The position numbers and the translations under genes were made by a program. From the NCBI GenBank assembly GCA_913040875.1, contig CAJWHX010000153.1:1-7633 (forward strand): 7,633 nt of DNA. The letters run 5' to 3'. The stretch comes from an uncultured Pseudomonadota bacterium. GTDB lineage: Bacteria; Myxococcota; UBA796. The notes under the pieces are model-generated. The model searched no databases. It was given only the letters and a program-made list of their open reading frames with translations, and had not been told where the DNA came from. Position 1 is the stretch's first letter, and the number at the start of each line of letters is the position of its first letter. Shown here in pieces: positions 5,699 through 7,633 of the stretch.

Positions 5699-7627
5699 TT
5701 ATAGATTGTCTAGGAAGGTTTGAATTTGGTCTTTGTGGAGGAGTATAAACGGATTCGTCAGTCCGAAGTACTCTAGCTTGGTATTGTTGAATGCTTTCCA
5801 GTCGTCTTTGCTGATCGTCGTTTGGAGATACAACTCGCGCAGATTATCATACTGAGCGATATTATCGATGCCAGAGATATCTCTTCCCATCAATTCCAAC
5901 TCTTCGACTGTGGAGTCATCGACAGTGATTTCCACGTCGTCTAAATTACAACTGATTCGGTGAATATTGGGTAGGGATAAGAGTTCATTGATGTCTGGAT
6001 TGAAGTTTTGATACCCTTTCAAATACAATTCGACATCTTGAATAGAGTCCGGCCAATCAACGTCAAAATTGGAACAAATGGTTACAGAAACCTTCTCAAG
6101 TTTGCTCGGTAGAGTACACTTGATATCTGCAACATTCGACTCAAATCCGAGATATCGAAGGTTCACCAGTTGCTCGATTTGCCGACTGAGCGTCTTCCAA
6201 TCAAAGAGGTCCAGTTCAAATTGACTCCCATCCATAAAGTAGCCGTGGCGTTCATTTTGTCCTTCTCCCACCAGTGAAGAGTCTCCAATAAACAATCTTT
6301 CAAGAGACGTACAGGTTTCCAGTCCGATGATCTTCTCGAGATAATTAGCTGCATCGATGGTTAAGGTCTTCAGGTTTGTGAGTCCCGTAACATTCAGGGT
6401 TTTGAGCGCGGGTTGAACAGCCAACTCGATGTCTGTGATGTGGGACTCTCCAGAGAGATCGTAATGTTCAGGAGTATCTTCACCATAATCATAAGAGATG
6501 TGTGTTGTGGATTTTGATGAACCGGCAAGATAACTAGCCAAATAGTTACCTTGTTCATAGCCTAAGTTGAGGTTGTTTTCGAGGCCATACATCATATCGT
6601 TCATTAATCGTATTTCTTCTAAGCTGTGTTCTCGAAGTGACAACCAAAGTTCAATACCTTGTTTCAAGAAGGTGGTATCTCCTTCGAATAGCGCTCGAAC
6701 TTTGTTAAAGTTTTTGTGCGTCATCCATTCATGTAGACTGCGATTCAGTTGTGCTTCGAACTCAACGTCTATTCTCGACTCTAGAGGCGGCTGATAATTG
6801 CGATGTAAACCTCCAGAAATGAATTGGAGATTTGGGCAAGACTCAAGGAAAGTGCACATCCCTAGGATGTTGTCCCACGTACTGTCCTCATTCATATATT
6901 CAATATGCAGGCGTTCTAGTGTTGTTGATTGGGCTCTAACAAGCGTGGATACTCTTGATGATACAAGTAGGTCTGTCACATTTGGAGCGAGTTTCAATAT
7001 GTTCGACAGATTGTGATCTTCCTCTTCGCCGGTGTCTTCATTGACCCAAATAACAGTTGCAGAGGTCTGTTTGTTGTTGCAAATATCGTGTCCAGCTTGG
7101 AGGACCTTTGCTAGTTTGTCGAAGAGTTCAGGATATTCAGAACGGAAGAAGTACCCAGACTCATCCGCTTGATATCCGAAAAATTCTGTGTAGTTCCCAG
7201 TCTCCACAGCGTCTACAAATTTGATATTATCGAGTGATATTGTGTGTGACTGCGCCAGCCATCCTTTGCGTTGTGTTGCAGCATTATTTGGAAGATAAGA
7301 TGTGACCTCAATGATTCTCCAATATGAAAGTGGGTTCCATGGACTACTTTCTCGCAAGCCATTTGATTGGATTGGGTAAAATATATCGACGAATCTTGGA
7401 TGCTTGGGAATGTATTTTGCGCACCACGCATCGTCTTCCAAATCCTTTTGCAAGAGAGACGTCATCGCTCTACGCTCTGTTTTAGAGAAGTCGTGCTGTG
7501 CATCAATCCAGTCTATAAGAGAGGTCTTGGGTCGATTAAAGAGTTCAGTCATCTTTAGACCCACGACATTACCAAACTCTGTTGCACCATCACTCTTGAG
7601 TTTTTCTGTTCCAAAGAAAGGCACCAT
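5699..7627 (-). CDS. Large leucine-rich-repeat-like protein, 642 residues or longer (start at window edge)
   Basis: The frame ends at TAA (5701-5699) and is open to the right edge. The outermost ATG is at 7627, only six bases from the end, and the two codons before it are also open, so the true start may lie outside. Met26 (MTELFNRPKTS) is an alternative start with a weak GTGGGT upstream. Residues 1-200 show no repeats and include many Trp, Tyr and Asp. LRR-like units occur at about 215-243, 266-271, 408-427 (LKTLNV and LKTLTI pair), 441-448 (SLERLFIG), 488-515, 527-537, 553-568, 574-581 (VEELELM) and 595-602 (NLRELYL). They are irregular in length, as in divergent bacterial LRR proteins, and several carry Asp and Glu at variable positions, giving an acidic surface. 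No signal peptide, membrane helix or catalytic motif is seen. It is the first visible gene of the leftward cluster; its promoter is not in view. It is like its downstream neighbour in style, but no long identical stretch links them. Confidence 0.82.
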   Translation of the reverse strand: MVPFFGTEKLKSDGATEFGNVVGLKMTELFNRPKTSLIDWIDAQHDFSKTERRAMTSLLQKDLEDDAWCAKYIPKHPRFVDIFYPIQSNGLRESSPWNPLSYWRIIEVTSYLPNNAATQRKGWLAQSHTISLDNIKFVDAVETGNYTEFFGYQADESGYFFRSEYPELFDKLAKVLQAGHDICNNKQTSATVIWVNEDTGEEEDHNLSNILKLAPNVTDLLVSSRVSTLVRAQSTTLERLHIEYMNEDSTWDNILGMCTFLESCPNLQFISGGLHRNYQPPLESRIDVEFEAQLNRSLHEWMTHKNFNKVRALFEGDTTFLKQGIELWLSLREHSLEEIRLMNDMMYGLENNLNLGYEQGNYLASYLAGSSKSTTHISYDYGEDTPEHYDLSGESHITDIELAVQPALKTLNVTGLTNLKTLTIDAANYLEKIIGLETCTSLERLFIGDSSLVGEGQNERHGYFMDGSQFELDLFDWKTLSRQIEQLVNLRYLGFESNVADIKCTLPSKLEKVSVTICSNFDVDWPDSIQDVELYLKGYQNFNPDINELLSLPNIHRISCNLDDVEITVDDSTVEELELMGRDISGIDNIAQYDNLRELYLQTTISKDDWKAFNNTKLEYFGLTNPFILLHKDQIQTFLDNL

Positions 7628-7633
7628 ATCCGG

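Overview
The window has slightly AT-rich, bacterial-style coding with dense gene packing. Five protein genes lie in three transcription units, and no RNA genes, insertion sequences, tRNAs or CRISPR repeats are visible. The best organism guess is an uncultured Myxococcota / Bradymonadales-like (former Deltaproteobacteria) bacterium. This rests on the left-edge lipoprotein, which has a Thr/Gly/Asp 'DTG' linker and a segment that resembles the ferritin-like lipoproteins common in that group. It is an inference from style, not a proven placement.

Layout. (1) Positions 1-567, minus strand: 5' part of a lipoprotein gene that runs off the left edge. (2) Positions 568-755: a divergent intergenic region with a strong sigma70-type promoter (TTGACA-18-TATCAT) pointing right. 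A perfect 18-bp palindrome fills its spacer and overlaps the -10, and two further inverted-repeat blocks flank it. (3) Positions 756-3366, plus strand: a tightly spaced two-gene operon of unrecognised function. The first protein is Lys-rich and soluble; the second is a helical protein with two long hydrophobic segments separated by a coiled coil. (4) Positions 3384-7627, minus strand, convergent with the previous operon: two degenerate leucine-rich-repeat-like proteins followed by a clear glyoxalase II-type metallo-hydrolase (GloB). Gaps of 13 and 16 bp suggest one transcript. The first of these genes may begin outside the right edge.

How they may work together. Only GloB has an assignable reaction. 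The rightward pair is the most interesting part. Its own promoter looks built for repression, and its second product has the architecture of a membrane-inserting protein (two apolar segments plus a long coiled coil), as in helical pore-forming toxins or type III translocators. The first product could be its partner, chaperone or antidote. This is architecture-based inference with no recognised family. The LRR-like pair has no visible secretion signal and probably acts in protein binding inside the cell.
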